From assembly GCA_017471175.1 (NCBI GenBank), contig JAFUVS010000004.1, forward strand, positions 1 to 64,000: 64,000 bases of DNA, in the 5' to 3' direction. The notes beneath the pieces were generated by a model. The model was given only the letters and a program-made list of their open reading frames with translations. It did not search any database and was not told the origin of the DNA. The translations under genes and the position numbers were made by a program. The stretch's first letter is position 1, and each line of letters begins with the position of its first letter. The DNA is from Paludibacteraceae bacterium. Its GTDB lineage: Bacteria > Bacteroidota > Bacteroidia > Bacteroidales > Paludibacteraceae. This document shows positions 15,390 through 24,764 of the stretch, piece after piece.

Positions 15390-18300
15390 ATGAAAAAGTT
15401 TACCGAGTACAAGCAGTTGAATCTTCCTGCATTGAGTGAAGCGATTTTGAAAGAATGGGATAGCGAGAATCTTTTCCGCCGCGCCGAACAACAAGAGTCA
15501 AAGACTGATAGCCAGAAAAAAGGCGACTTTATCTTCTTCGAGGGTCCGCCTTCGGCAAACGGTATGCCCGGTATTCACCACGTTTTAGCCCGTACTATAA
15601 AGGACACTTTCTGCCGCTTCAAGACCATGCAAGGCTATACGGTTCGCCGCAAAGCGGGGTGGGACACCCACGGTCTGCCGGTGGAGTTAGGCGTGGAGAA
15701 GATGTTAGGCATCAAGAAAGAGGATATCGGAAAGAAGATTACCGTCGATGAATACAATGCCGCCTGCCGCCGCGAGGTGATGAAATACACCAAGGAGTGG
15801 ACCAATCTGACCAAGCAAATGGGCTATTGGGTGGATTTGGAGAACCCCTACATCACCTACGACAACAAATATATCGAAACGCTGTGGTACCTGCTCAAAG
15901 AGCTGTACAAGAAGGGCTATATGTACAAGGGCTACACCATTCAGCCGTATTCGCCGATGGCGGGAACAGGCTTGGCGAGCCATGAGTTGAACCAACCGGG
16001 TTGCTACCGCGATGTGAAAGACACGACCTGCACGGCGTTGTTCAAGTTGAAGGACGGGCGTTATATCATCGCCTGGACCACAACCCCGTGGACGCTGCCT
16101 TCCAATACCGCCCTCTGCGTGGGCCCGAAGATTGATTATATCGAGGTGAAGACTCCTGCCGGAGAGCGTATTATTCTCGCCGAGGCGCGTCTGGATGCGT
16201 ACCGCAAAGAACTCTGCGGGGTGGATGAGGACGGCAATATGCTCCAACCGGAAATCGTTTGGAGAGGTAAGGGAACGGACCTTGTCGGTCTGCAATACGA
16301 GCAGCTCTTCCCGTGGGTCAAACCGGTGGATTATATCAAAGAGACCAACACGATTATTGACCGTTCGGCGGACGCCTTCCGCGTCATACCGGGTGATTAT
16401 GTCACCACCGAGGACGGTACCGGTATCGTGCATATCGCGCCTACGTTCGGTGCGGATGACAAGAAAGTGGCGGACGCAGCCGACGTGCCGGGATTATATA
16501 TGCTCACCCGCAACGGCGAATTGCGGCCGATGGTGGATTTCAGCGGCAAGTACTGGAAACCGGAGGACCTCGACGAGACCTTCGTCAACGGATACGTCAA
16601 CCGCGAACTCTATGACCCCTGGGCAGGACAGTTCGTCAAGAATGCGTACGACCGCGAGAACTTCTGGACCAACGACAAATACGATGAGCCCAAAGCCCTG
16701 AAAGTGGAGAATTTGGACATCCGTCTCTGCATGTTCATGAAGCAGAACGGGTTGGTGTTCAAGATTGAGAAGCACGTCCATAATTATCCGCACTGCTGGC
16801 GCACCGACACGCCGATTATCTATTATCCGCTCGACTCGTGGTTCATCCGTTCCACCAAAGCGCGCGAGCAGATGATGGCGCTCAACAAAACCATCAACTG
16901 GCAGCCGGAGAGCACCGGTACCGGACGTTTCGGCAAATGGCTGGAGAACCTGAATGACTGGAACCTGAGCCGTAGCCGGTACTGGGGTACACCGCTCCCC
17001 ATCTGGCGCACCGAGGACGGAAAAGAAGAAATATGTATCGGTTCCATCAAGGAACTGTTTGAAGAGATAGAGAAGTCCGTGAAAGCCGGATTCATGAAAG
17101 GCAATCCTTGGCCGAAACATGTTGCGGTCGATTACAGCAAGGCGAACTATGACCCGAGTGTGATTGATTTGCACCGCCCGTACGTGGACAGCATTATTCT
17201 GGTATCGCCGAGTGGCAAACCCATGAAGCGCGAACTGGACCTCATTGATGTATGGTTTGATTCCGGCGCCATGCCGTATGCACAGAACCACTATCCGTTC
17301 GAGAACGCGGACCTGCCGCGTACCGCTGATTTCATCTCCGAGGGCGTGGACCAGACGCGCGGATGGTTCTTTACCCTGCATGCCATCCACACCATGATTG
17401 AAGGTACAGTGGCATACAAGAACGTCATCTCCAACGGTCTGGTTCTGGATAAGAACGGCAACAAGATGTCCAAACGATTAGGTAACGCTGTCGATCCGTT
17501 CAACGCGCTTAATACGTATGGCGCAGATGCCGTCAGATGGTATATGCTCACCAACTCATCGCCGTGGGAGAACCTCAAGTTTGACGCAGCAGGCGTGGAC
17601 GAAGTGCGCCGTAAGTTCTTCGGCACACTCTACAACACTTACTCTTTCTTCGCTTTATACGCCAATGTGGACGGCTGGCAAGCAGATGACACCTTGTGCA
17701 TTAACGACTACCGTCTGACCGAGATTGACCGATGGATCTTGTCACGTCTTAACTCAGTGGTAAAAGAGGTAACCGACTGCTACGAGGCTTACGAGCCGAC
17801 CCGCGCCGGACGTGCCATAAGCAATTTTGTGCAAGACGAACTGTCGAATTGGTATGTGCGATTGAATCGTAAGCGTTTCTGGGGCGGCGAAATGGACGAA
17901 GATAAGCAGGCTGCTTACGCCACACTCTATACATGCCTCACTACATTGGCACAACTGATGGCTCCCAATGCGCCTTTCTTTGCCGACCGACTCTATCGCG
18001 ACCTAACGGGCAAGAGCGTTCACTTGAGCGTATGGCCGAAGGTGAACGAAAAAATGATAGACCCGCTGTTAGAAAGACAGATGGCATTGGCACAACAAGC
18101 CACATCAATGATTCTGTCGCTGCGCAAACGGGCCGAGAAGAACGTTCGCCAACCCCTACAGAAAGCCGTCATTCCCGCTGCGGACAACGCAATGAAAGAA
18201 GCCCTGCTGCACGTAAGCGAACTTATCCGCAGCGAAGTGAATGTCAAAGAATTAGATATTGTAGATGACGAAAATAGCACAATACGTCTTGTCAAGAAAA

Positions 18301-18806
18301 TTCGTCCGAACTTCAAAGTCCTCGGTAAGAAAGTGGGCGGACAGATGAAAGCCGTAGCCGCCGCTATCGGAAAGATGACACAAGACGATATATCGCACTT
18401 TGAGCAAGACGAACGTTTCCTTTTGAACAGCGAAGGGTTGAACTGCGAATTAGTGCTTGAAGATGTAGAGATAGCCACCGAGGATATGCCCGGCTGGTTG
18501 GTAATGAACGAAGGACAACTGACCATCGCGCTTGACATCGAACTGACCCAAACGCTGATAGAGGAAGGTATGGCTCGCGAACTGATTAACCGCATTCAGA
18601 ACCTGCGCAAATCATCCGGATTGGAAGTAACGGACAGAATTCGCGTAACGCTCTCAACCAACGAACAAACCGACCCTGCCGTACAGCACTTCCACGACTA
18701 TATCGCCTCGCAGGTATTGGCAACCTCGCTGAAGACAGATATTCTGACCGAAGGCGAACAAGTGGAAATCAACGGAATAACCCTTTTATTGCGCATAGAA
18801 AAATAA
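15390..18806 (+). CDS. ileS: isoleucine--tRNA ligase, type 2 with a swapped HIGH motif
   Basis: IleRS charges tRNA-Ile with isoleucine. At 1,138 residues it is a long type 2 (eukaryote-like) enzyme. Visible features are the N-terminal class I site, GWDTHGLPVE, the editing domain insert (PYSPMAGTGLASHE, TTPWTLPSNTALCVG), the lysine motif KMSKR at 692-696 and a long C-terminal tRNA-binding region. The class I signature normally reads HxGH. Here residues 61-64 are GIHH (within PSANGMPGIHHVL), so the first and third positions are exchanged. Type 2 enzymes with a GxHH motif have been reported to resist mupirocin very strongly, so natural resistance is likely. It leads a plus-strand gene series. 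Confidence 0.95.
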   Translation: MKKFTEYKQLNLPALSEAILKEWDSENLFRRAEQQESKTDSQKKGDFIFFEGPPSANGMPGIHHVLARTIKDTFCRFKTMQGYTVRRKAGWDTHGLPVELGVEKMLGIKKEDIGKKITVDEYNAACRREVMKYTKEWTNLTKQMGYWVDLENPYITYDNKYIETLWYLLKELYKKGYMYKGYTIQPYSPMAGTGLASHELNQPGCYRDVKDTTCTALFKLKDGRYIIAWTTTPWTLPSNTALCVGPKIDYIEVKTPAGERIILAEARLDAYRKELCGVDEDGNMLQPEIVWRGKGTDLVGLQYEQLFPWVKPVDYIKETNTIIDRSADAFRVIPGDYVTTEDGTGIVHIAPTFGADDKKVADAADVPGLYMLTRNGELRPMVDFSGKYWKPEDLDETFVNGYVNRELYDPWAGQFVKNAYDRENFWTNDKYDEPKALKVENLDIRLCMFMKQNGLVFKIEKHVHNYPHCWRTDTPIIYYPLDSWFIRSTKAREQMMALNKTINWQPESTGTGRFGKWLENLNDWNLSRSRYWGTPLPIWRTEDGKEEICIGSIKELFEEIEKSVKAGFMKGNPWPKHVAVDYSKANYDPSVIDLHRPYVDSIILVSPSGKPMKRELDLIDVWFDSGAMPYAQNHYPFENADLPRTADFISEGVDQTRGWFFTLHAIHTMIEGTVAYKNVISNGLVLDKNGNKMSKRLGNAVDPFNALNTYGADAVRWYMLTNSSPWENLKFDAAGVDEVRRKFFGTLYNTYSFFALYANVDGWQADDTLCINDYRLTEIDRWILSRLNSVVKEVTDCYEAYEPTRAGRAISNFVQDELSNWYVRLNRKRFWGGEMDEDKQAAYATLYTCLTTLAQLMAPNAPFFADRLYRDLTGKSVHLSVWPKVNEKMIDPLLERQMALAQQATSMILSLRKRAEKNVRQPLQKAVIPAADNAMKEALLHVSELIRSEVNVKELDIVDDENSTIRLVKKIRPNFKVLGKKVGGQMKAVAAAIGKMTQDDISHFEQDERFLLNSEGLNCELVLEDVEIATEDMPGWLVMNEGQLTIALDIELTQTLIEEGMARELINRIQNLRKSSGLEVTDRIRVTLSTNEQTDPAVQHFHDYIASQVLATSLKTDILTEGEQVEINGITLLLRIEK

Positions 18807-18847
18807 CATCGCTGTCTATAAAATCGCTTAACAAACAACCCACAACT

Positions 18848-20941
18848 ATGAAAAAACAACTAATCTATTCGCTTATGGCACTGAGTCTTGTAGCTTGCCA
18901 AAACGACAATCCCTTTCTGACAGAGCAGCACACACCATACGGCGTACCTGCATTCGACAAGGTGAAAGTAGAACACTATAAGCCTGCTTTCAAAGAGGCT
19001 ATTGCCCAACAAGAGGCTGAAATAAAAGCTATTATCAACAACCCTCAAGAACCTACATTCGAAAATACCATCGTAGCACTTGACCGATCGGGAGCACTAT
19101 TAGAGAAAGTAGAAGGCGTGTTCTTCAATATATTAGATGCAGACGGCAACGCCCAAATGGACTCGATAGCCAACGTTGTTTCTCCTATCCTGTCTGCCCT
19201 GAACGACAGTATAATGCTCAACGATAAACTATTCAGCCGAATAAAAGCAGTATATGACGCAAGAGAGTCGCTTGAATTAGATACCGAACAAATGCGCCTT
19301 CTGACTGAAACCTACAAACAATTTGAACGCAACGGAGCCAACCTGCCTCAAGACAAGAAAGAAAGGCTGAAAGATATAAACAAAGAACTTTCGGTACTGA
19401 GTTTGCAGTTCGGACAGAACGTGGTGGCAGAAACCAATGCTTATCAACTATTTGTAACCGATGAGAGCGAACTGGCAGGTCTGCCGGAAAGTGCCAAGAC
19501 GGCTGCCAAAGAAGAGGCAACGGCAGCAGGTCGTCCCGAAGCGTGGCTGTTCACCCCGAAACGCACATCGTTCACGCCCGTACTACAATACTGCGAGAAT
19601 AGAAACCTGCGCAAAGAACTATTAGAAGCCTATACCACACGCGGCAATCACAACAACGAAAATGACAATAAAGCCCTCATCATACGTACGATGCAACTGC
19701 GCGTAGAGAAAGCCCAACTGATGGGATACGACTGCCCCGCCGACTATATCTTATCTGAATGTATGGCTCACGACTCAAAGACCGTAGATGCGTTCTTGCA
19801 ATCGGTTTGGCAACCAAGTTTAGCAGCCGCCAAACGAGAAGCAGCTGCCCTCCAAGAGATGATGGATAAAGACTTGCCCGGCGAGAAACTCCAACCCTAC
19901 GACTGGTGGTACTACGCCGAGAAACTGCGCAAAGAGAAATATGACCTCGATGAAGAAGAAATCAAGCAGTACTTTGAGTTAGGCAATGTGCGTCGCGGTG
20001 TCTTCCAATTAGCACACAACCTCTACGGACTGACCTTTGAGCCGCTTGAAGATATGCCAGTCTATAACGAGGAAGTGGAAGTATTCAAAGTAACAGACAG
20101 CGAAGGTGAATTGATAGGTATTCTCTACACCGATTACTTCCCCCGTGCAGGCAAACGACCCGGCGCATGGATGAACGAAATAAGCAGTCAATACGTAGAT
20201 GCCAACGGCGTGGATCATCGACCCGTTATCATCAACGTAGGCAACTTCAATAAACCTACCAAAGAGAATCCTTCTTTGCTATCAATGGACGATGTAGAAA
20301 CGCTGTTCCACGAGTTCGGACACGCTCTGCACGGACTGCTGTCACGCGCGCACTACAAAGGACTATCCGGCACAAGGACACCGCGTGACTTCGTAGAAAT
20401 GCCATCGCAGTTTATGGAAAACTATTGCTATCACCCGGATATAATGAAAACCTACGCCTTTCATTATCAAACAGGTGAAGTCATACCCGATGAACTAATT
20501 GATAAAATCAATGCAGCCGGCAAATTCAATAAAGGCTTTGTAGAAACAGAACTGCTCTGCGCCTCTATTCTTGATATGGACTACCACGAGATGACCTCTA
20601 CGGAGAGTTTTGACCCCATTGCTTTTGAGGCGGAATCGATGAAAAAAATGTCGATGATACCTGAAATAATTGTTCGTTACCGTTCAACCTATTTTAACCA
20701 TATCTTTATGACGGGCTACGAAGCCGGTTACTATAGTTATGCGTGGTCAGCCGTTTTAGATGCAGACGCTTTTGCCGCATTTGCTGAGACAGGCGATATA
20801 CTCAATCCCGACGTGGCGCGCCGTTTCCGCCATCTGTTAGAACAAGGCGGTACACGCGATGCACAAGAACTATATCAGGAGTTTCGAGGTAAACCTGCTG
20901 ACCCGCAATACTTACTAAAAAGATTAGGTTTCATCGAGTAA
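18848..20941 (+). CDS. dcp: M3 family metallopeptidase lipoprotein (peptidyl-dipeptidase Dcp-like)
   Basis: This zinc metallopeptidase removes dipeptides from the C-termini of peptides. Its 697 residues begin with a lipoprotein signal (lipobox LVAC, Cys17), so it is probably anchored in the envelope, unlike the cytosolic E. coli enzyme. The zinc motif HEFGH is at 488-492 in ...VETLFHEFGHALHGLL. The downstream FMENYCYHPDIM, and ITL/MTGYEAGYYSYAWS near the end, are typical for M3A. It starts 41 bases after ileS with no terminator, so it is probably cotranscribed. The next small reading frame continues in the same frame after the TAA stop. Confidence 0.9.
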   Translation: MKKQLIYSLMALSLVACQNDNPFLTEQHTPYGVPAFDKVKVEHYKPAFKEAIAQQEAEIKAIINNPQEPTFENTIVALDRSGALLEKVEGVFFNILDADGNAQMDSIANVVSPILSALNDSIMLNDKLFSRIKAVYDARESLELDTEQMRLLTETYKQFERNGANLPQDKKERLKDINKELSVLSLQFGQNVVAETNAYQLFVTDESELAGLPESAKTAAKEEATAAGRPEAWLFTPKRTSFTPVLQYCENRNLRKELLEAYTTRGNHNNENDNKALIIRTMQLRVEKAQLMGYDCPADYILSECMAHDSKTVDAFLQSVWQPSLAAAKREAAALQEMMDKDLPGEKLQPYDWWYYAEKLRKEKYDLDEEEIKQYFELGNVRRGVFQLAHNLYGLTFEPLEDMPVYNEEVEVFKVTDSEGELIGILYTDYFPRAGKRPGAWMNEISSQYVDANGVDHRPVIINVGNFNKPTKENPSLLSMDDVETLFHEFGHALHGLLSRAHYKGLSGTRTPRDFVEMPSQFMENYCYHPDIMKTYAFHYQTGEVIPDELIDKINAAGKFNKGFVETELLCASILDMDYHEMTSTESFDPIAFEAESMKKMSMIPEIIVRYRSTYFNHIFMTGYEAGYYSYAWSAVLDADAFAAFAETGDILNPDVARRFRHLLEQGGTRDAQELYQEFRGKPADPQYLLKRLGFIE

Positions 20942-20959
20942 AAACTTAAAAAGAACGTT

Positions 20960-21319
20960 ATTATTCACTGGTGGGAATACATCTTGAATTGGCACTTGCC
21001 GCTCGGGTTGGTGTTTGTCGGCTTGGCAGTATTGCCGGTGCGCGAGGCATATAGAAGTCTCCGCATCTCGGCTACGCAATTCGGACGGGACTATACGGAA
21101 AATGTTTTTCTTTGCTCGTTACTGGTCGCCATAGCCGGAAGTATCTATCCGTATTTACTAAGCCTGCTTCCCGTTGCTTTATACCTCTTCTATCGAAGAC
21201 ATATATTGGATAATAAAGGCATTTTAGCATTCATAACAGCTGTCTTAATAGTAGCACTATACACGTTTATTATAATTCGACTCAAATGGGTACAGAATCC
21301 GTTTATATTGTATTTCTAA
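20960..21319 (+). CDS. small membrane protein with an unclear start codon
   Basis: A frame of at least 111 residues codes for a protein with three or four hydrophobic segments (LPLGLVFVGLAVLPVREAY, VFLCSLLVAIAGSIYPYLL, LAFITAVLIVALYTFIII). No ATG or GTG is available. The frame opens right after the dcp TAA (20939-20941). Possible starts are ATT at 20960 or 20963, which would include the sensible-looking HWWEYIL, or TTG at 20984. The start at 20960 given here is a guess. The family is not recognised. It is four bases before the next gene, which suggests cotranscription. Confidence 0.6.
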   Translation: MIHWWEYILNWHLPLGLVFVGLAVLPVREAYRSLRISATQFGRDYTENVFLCSLLVAIAGSIYPYLLSLLPVALYLFYRRHILDNKGILAFITAVLIVALYTFIIIRLKWVQNPFILYF

Positions 21320-21323
21320 GAAA

Positions 21324-22739
21324 ATGGTCATCAACAATCCTAAAATAAACCTCCCTATTCTCCATCTCGTAGGCGAAACAGCCGATGAGTTGGGGATGGA
21401 ATGCTATGTGATAGGCGGTTGGGTACGCGACCTTTTCTTGCACCGCGAAAGCAAGGATATAGATGTAGTGGTTGTTGGAAGCGGCATCCAATTAGCGCAA
21501 GCAGTAGCCGCCAAATTAGGTAAAGCCCACTTGAGTATATTTCGCACATACGGCACAGCTCAAGTCAAAAAGAAAGACACGGAAATAGAGTTTGTTGGAG
21601 CCAGGAAAGAGAGTTACCATAGCGATAGTCGTAATCCGATAGTGGCAGACGGCACATTAGAAGACGACCAAAACCGACGCGACTTTACGATGAACGCATT
21701 AGCTATCTGCTTGAACAAGAATCGCTATGGCGAATTGCTTGATCCGTTCGGCGGCATTCAAGATATGGAAGAATGTACCATACGCACCCCACTCGACCCT
21801 GATATAACCTTCTCAGACGACCCGCTGCGTATGCTTCGCGCCATCCGATTTGCGTCCCAATTAGGTTTTTACCTGTATAGCGAGACATTTGATGCTATCT
21901 ACCGCAACCGCGAACGTATACGTATCATTACCAAAGAACGTATAGCGGATGAACTGAACAAGATAATGCTCTCGCGCCGTCCTTCTGTAGGTTGGAAACT
22001 GATTGACAAAACAGGACTATTGCCCCTAATTTTCCCCGATCTGAACAATCTCAAGGGCGTTGATACAAAAGACGGAAAAGGGCATAAGGATATCTTTCTG
22101 CACACATTGCAAGTATTAGATAATGTAGCCGAGAAAAGCGACAATCTATGGCTTCGCTGGGCGGCTCTCCTGCACGACATAGGCAAACCCAAAACCAAAG
22201 TATGGGACGATAAGGCGGGCTGGACTTTCTTCAACCACAACTACGTCGGCGCGAAAATGGTGCCGCGCATCTTCCGCGCTATGAAACTACCACAAAACGA
22301 AAAAATGGACTATGTGGTTAAGATGGTCAATCTGCACATGCGCCCCATCCACCTCATCGAAGAGGAAGTGACGGATTCTGCCGTTCGCAGACTGCTGTTT
22401 GAAGCAGGCGATAACATAGACGACCTGATGGTACTATGCAATGCGGACATCACCTCACGTAACCAAGAGAAAGTGGAACGGTTCCACAAGAACTACGAAC
22501 TGCTGAAGCAAAAAATGGTGGAACTTGAAGAAAGAGACCGCATTCGTAATTTCCAGCCTCCTGTTCGCGGCGATGAAATAATGGCGACCCTCCACTTGCC
22601 ACCTTGTAACCAAGTAGGAGAAATAAAAACCGCCATCAAAGACGCTATCTTAGATGGAATAATCCCGAACGAATACGAAAGCGCAAAAGCTTATATGCTG
22701 CAAAAAGCGAAAGAAATGGGACTATTGAAAGAAGAATAA
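21324..22739 (+). CDS. CCA tRNA nucleotidyltransferase with HD domain
   Basis: This 471-residue enzyme is predicted to add or repair the 3' CCA end of tRNAs. The N-terminal nucleotidyltransferase part shows GGWVRDLFL and the metal-binding DIDVVVVG, then [10 protein letters not shown] and [13 protein letters not shown] typical of class II polymerases. An HD phosphohydrolase domain follows ([16 protein letters not shown], near residue 280), as in bacterial multifunctional CCA enzymes. One of the two tRNA genes in this window (tRNA-Leu) lacks an encoded CCA, so such an enzyme is needed. It starts four bases after the small membrane protein. Confidence 0.9.
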   Translation: MVINNPKINLPILHLVGETADELGMECYVIGGWVRDLFLHRESKDIDVVVVGSGIQLAQAVAAKLGKAHLSIFRTYGTAQVKKKDTEIEFVGARKESYHSDSRNPIVADGTLEDDQNRRDFTMNALAICLNKNRYGELLDPFGGIQDMEECTIRTPLDPDITFSDDPLRMLRAIRFASQLGFYLYSETFDAIYRNRERIRIITKERIADELNKIMLSRRPSVGWKLIDKTGLLPLIFPDLNNLKGVDTKDGKGHKDIFLHTLQVLDNVAEKSDNLWLRWAALLHDIGKPKTKVWDDKAGWTFFNHNYVGAKMVPRIFRAMKLPQNEKMDYVVKMVNLHMRPIHLIEEEVTDSAVRRLLFEAGDNIDDLMVLCNADITSRNQEKVERFHKNYELLKQKMVELEERDRIRNFQPPVRGDEIMATLHLPPCNQVGEIKTAIKDAILDGIIPNEYESAKAYMLQKAKEMGLLKEE

Positions 22740-22795
22740 AATCTCTGATTTTATCGAAAAAAAACGATTTCAGAACTTTTAACTCACTCTATACT

Positions 22796-24259
22796 ATGCT
22801 ACAGATTTATAATTCACTTTCACGTCAGAAAGAGTATTTTCGTCCCTTACACGAGGGACGGGTAGGAATGTACGTATGCGGACCTACCGTTTACGGCGAT
22901 GCTCACCTCGGTCATGCACGCCCTGCCATCACCTTCGACTTGCTCTTCCGCTATCTGCAATACCTCGGTTACAAAGTACGTTACGTGCGCAATATCACCG
23001 ATGTAGGACACTTGGAACACGATGCCGATGAAGGCGAGGATAAGATAGCTAAAAAAGCACGCTTGGAACAATTAGAGCCAATGGAAGTAGCTCAGTACTT
23101 TACTAACCGTTACCACCACGATATGGAAGCTCTCAACGTGCTGCCACCCTCTATCGAACCCCACGCCAGCGGACATATAATGGAGCAGATTGAATTTATC
23201 CAAAAAATTATGGATAAGGGCTACGCCTACGTGAGCAACGGCAGCGTCTATATGGACGTGGAGAAATACGCCCAAGACTACCACTATGGTAAACTAAGCG
23301 GCCGCAACCTGCAAGACATTCAAACCGATACACGTGAATTGGACGGACAAGACGAAAAGAAACACAGTTACGATTTCGCACTGTGGAAGAAAGCCGCCCC
23401 CGAACACATAATGCGCTGGCACAGCCCTTGGTCGGACGGCTTCCCGGGATGGCACATGGAGTGCTCGGCAATGGGGTGCAAGTACTTAGGCGAAACATTT
23501 GATATCCACGGCGGCGGAATGGACCTGATGTTCCCGCACCACGAGGCGGAAATAGCACAGAGTTGCGCCGCCTTAGGACACGATACCGTCCGCTACTGGA
23601 TGCACAACAATATGATTACCATAGCCGGTAAAAAAATGGGCAAGAGTTACGGAAATTTCATCACACTCCAACAGTTTTTTACCGGTGAACACAAACTTTT
23701 GTCAAAGGCTTTCTCGCCGATGACAATACGGTTTTTCATCTTGATGGCGCATTATCGTTCAACTGTCGATTTTTCCAGCGAAGCACTCGAAGCAGCAGAA
23801 AAAGGACTTACCCGTATGCAAGAAGCCTACAACCGACTAATGAGCCTCAAAGCAGGCGAGAAAACAACCATCGAACTGACTAACTTGCAGGAACTGTGCA
23901 CCGAAGCGATGGACGATGACCTGAACAGTCCTATCGTTATATCCCACCTGTTCGACTCGGCACGCGCTATCAATACAATTTATGACGGGAAAGCCACTAT
24001 CTCGCAAGACGACTTAACGGAATTGCAAAACACGTGGAAAACATTTGTGGTGGATATTCTCGGATTACGAATGGATGAGACTGCCAATTCCGACACCAAA
24101 ATGAACGCCTACAAACAAGCAGTAGATATGCTGCTTGAGATGCGTCTTCAAGCCAAACAGGAAAAAGATTGGGCTAAAAGCGACAATATACGTGACCGAC
24201 TTGTGTCCTTCGGCTTCAATATCAAAGACAAGAAAGACGGATTTGAATGGTCGCTGTAA
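22796..24259 (+). CDS. cysS: cysteine--tRNA ligase
   Basis: CysRS attaches cysteine to tRNA-Cys. The 487-residue protein has the zinc ligand Cys28 in [16 protein letters not shown], where HLGH (37-40) is the class I HIGH motif. Other zinc-site elements are WHMECSAM and HHEAEIAQS, and the lysine motif is KKMGKSYGN (a KMSKS variant). The C-terminal helical domain ends with the anticodon-binding part. Length is normal. It lies 56 bases after the CCA enzyme gene in the same direction, with no convincing terminator between them. Confidence 0.96.
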   Translation: MLQIYNSLSRQKEYFRPLHEGRVGMYVCGPTVYGDAHLGHARPAITFDLLFRYLQYLGYKVRYVRNITDVGHLEHDADEGEDKIAKKARLEQLEPMEVAQYFTNRYHHDMEALNVLPPSIEPHASGHIMEQIEFIQKIMDKGYAYVSNGSVYMDVEKYAQDYHYGKLSGRNLQDIQTDTRELDGQDEKKHSYDFALWKKAAPEHIMRWHSPWSDGFPGWHMECSAMGCKYLGETFDIHGGGMDLMFPHHEAEIAQSCAALGHDTVRYWMHNNMITIAGKKMGKSYGNFITLQQFFTGEHKLLSKAFSPMTIRFFILMAHYRSTVDFSSEALEAAEKGLTRMQEAYNRLMSLKAGEKTTIELTNLQELCTEAMDDDLNSPIVISHLFDSARAINTIYDGKATISQDDLTELQNTWKTFVVDILGLRMDETANSDTKMNAYKQAVDMLLEMRLQAKQEKDWAKSDNIRDRLVSFGFNIKDKKDGFEWSL

Positions 24260-24297
24260 TACCTTAGAATTGACGGCTCTGCTAAGCATCGTGCAAA

Positions 24298-24741
24298 ATG
24301 GCAGTACATAACGACATAGGCAGATGGGGGGAAGACGTGGCAGCCAATTTGCTGACTCAAAAAAATTATCACATCCTACAGCGAAATTGGCGCATTGGAC
24401 ACCTCGAAGTGGATATCATTGCAGAAGACGCACAAACAATTGCTTTTGTAGAGGTTAAAACACGTACCACACAATTTGGCAACAAGATGCCGGAAGAATA
24501 TGTGGACAAAGAAAAGGAAATGAATATCTGCCGAGCTGCTAACGCGTACATTAAAATGAATCGCATCAATAAGCAGATTCGCTTCGATGTCATCAGCATT
24601 TTAGTGGACTCAACAACGAATCAAATCACTCGATTAGAACATATCGAAAACGCTTTCTATCCGCCTATGCGTACCATATCAGCTGGTTCATATTCAGGAT
24701 ATAGCCGTTGGCACACAAAGAATAAGCGAAAAGGACTATAA
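24298..24741 (+). CDS. YraN family (UPF0102) endonuclease-like protein
   Basis: This 147-residue protein has the PD-(D/E)xK nuclease-like core of the UPF0102/YraN family. Visible parts are GRWGEDVAANLL near the start, RNWRIGHLEVDIIAED (the Glu and Asp of the active site) and FVEVKTRTT (Glu and Lys). Family members are conserved but poorly characterised; a role in DNA processing is assumed. It sits between cysS and mnmG in the same direction with short gaps. Confidence 0.85.
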   Translation: MAVHNDIGRWGEDVAANLLTQKNYHILQRNWRIGHLEVDIIAEDAQTIAFVEVKTRTTQFGNKMPEEYVDKEKEMNICRAANAYIKMNRINKQIRFDVISILVDSTTNQITRLEHIENAFYPPMRTISAGSYSGYSRWHTKNKRKGL

Positions 24742-24764
24742 CGAACGAAAAAGACTCAAATAAG

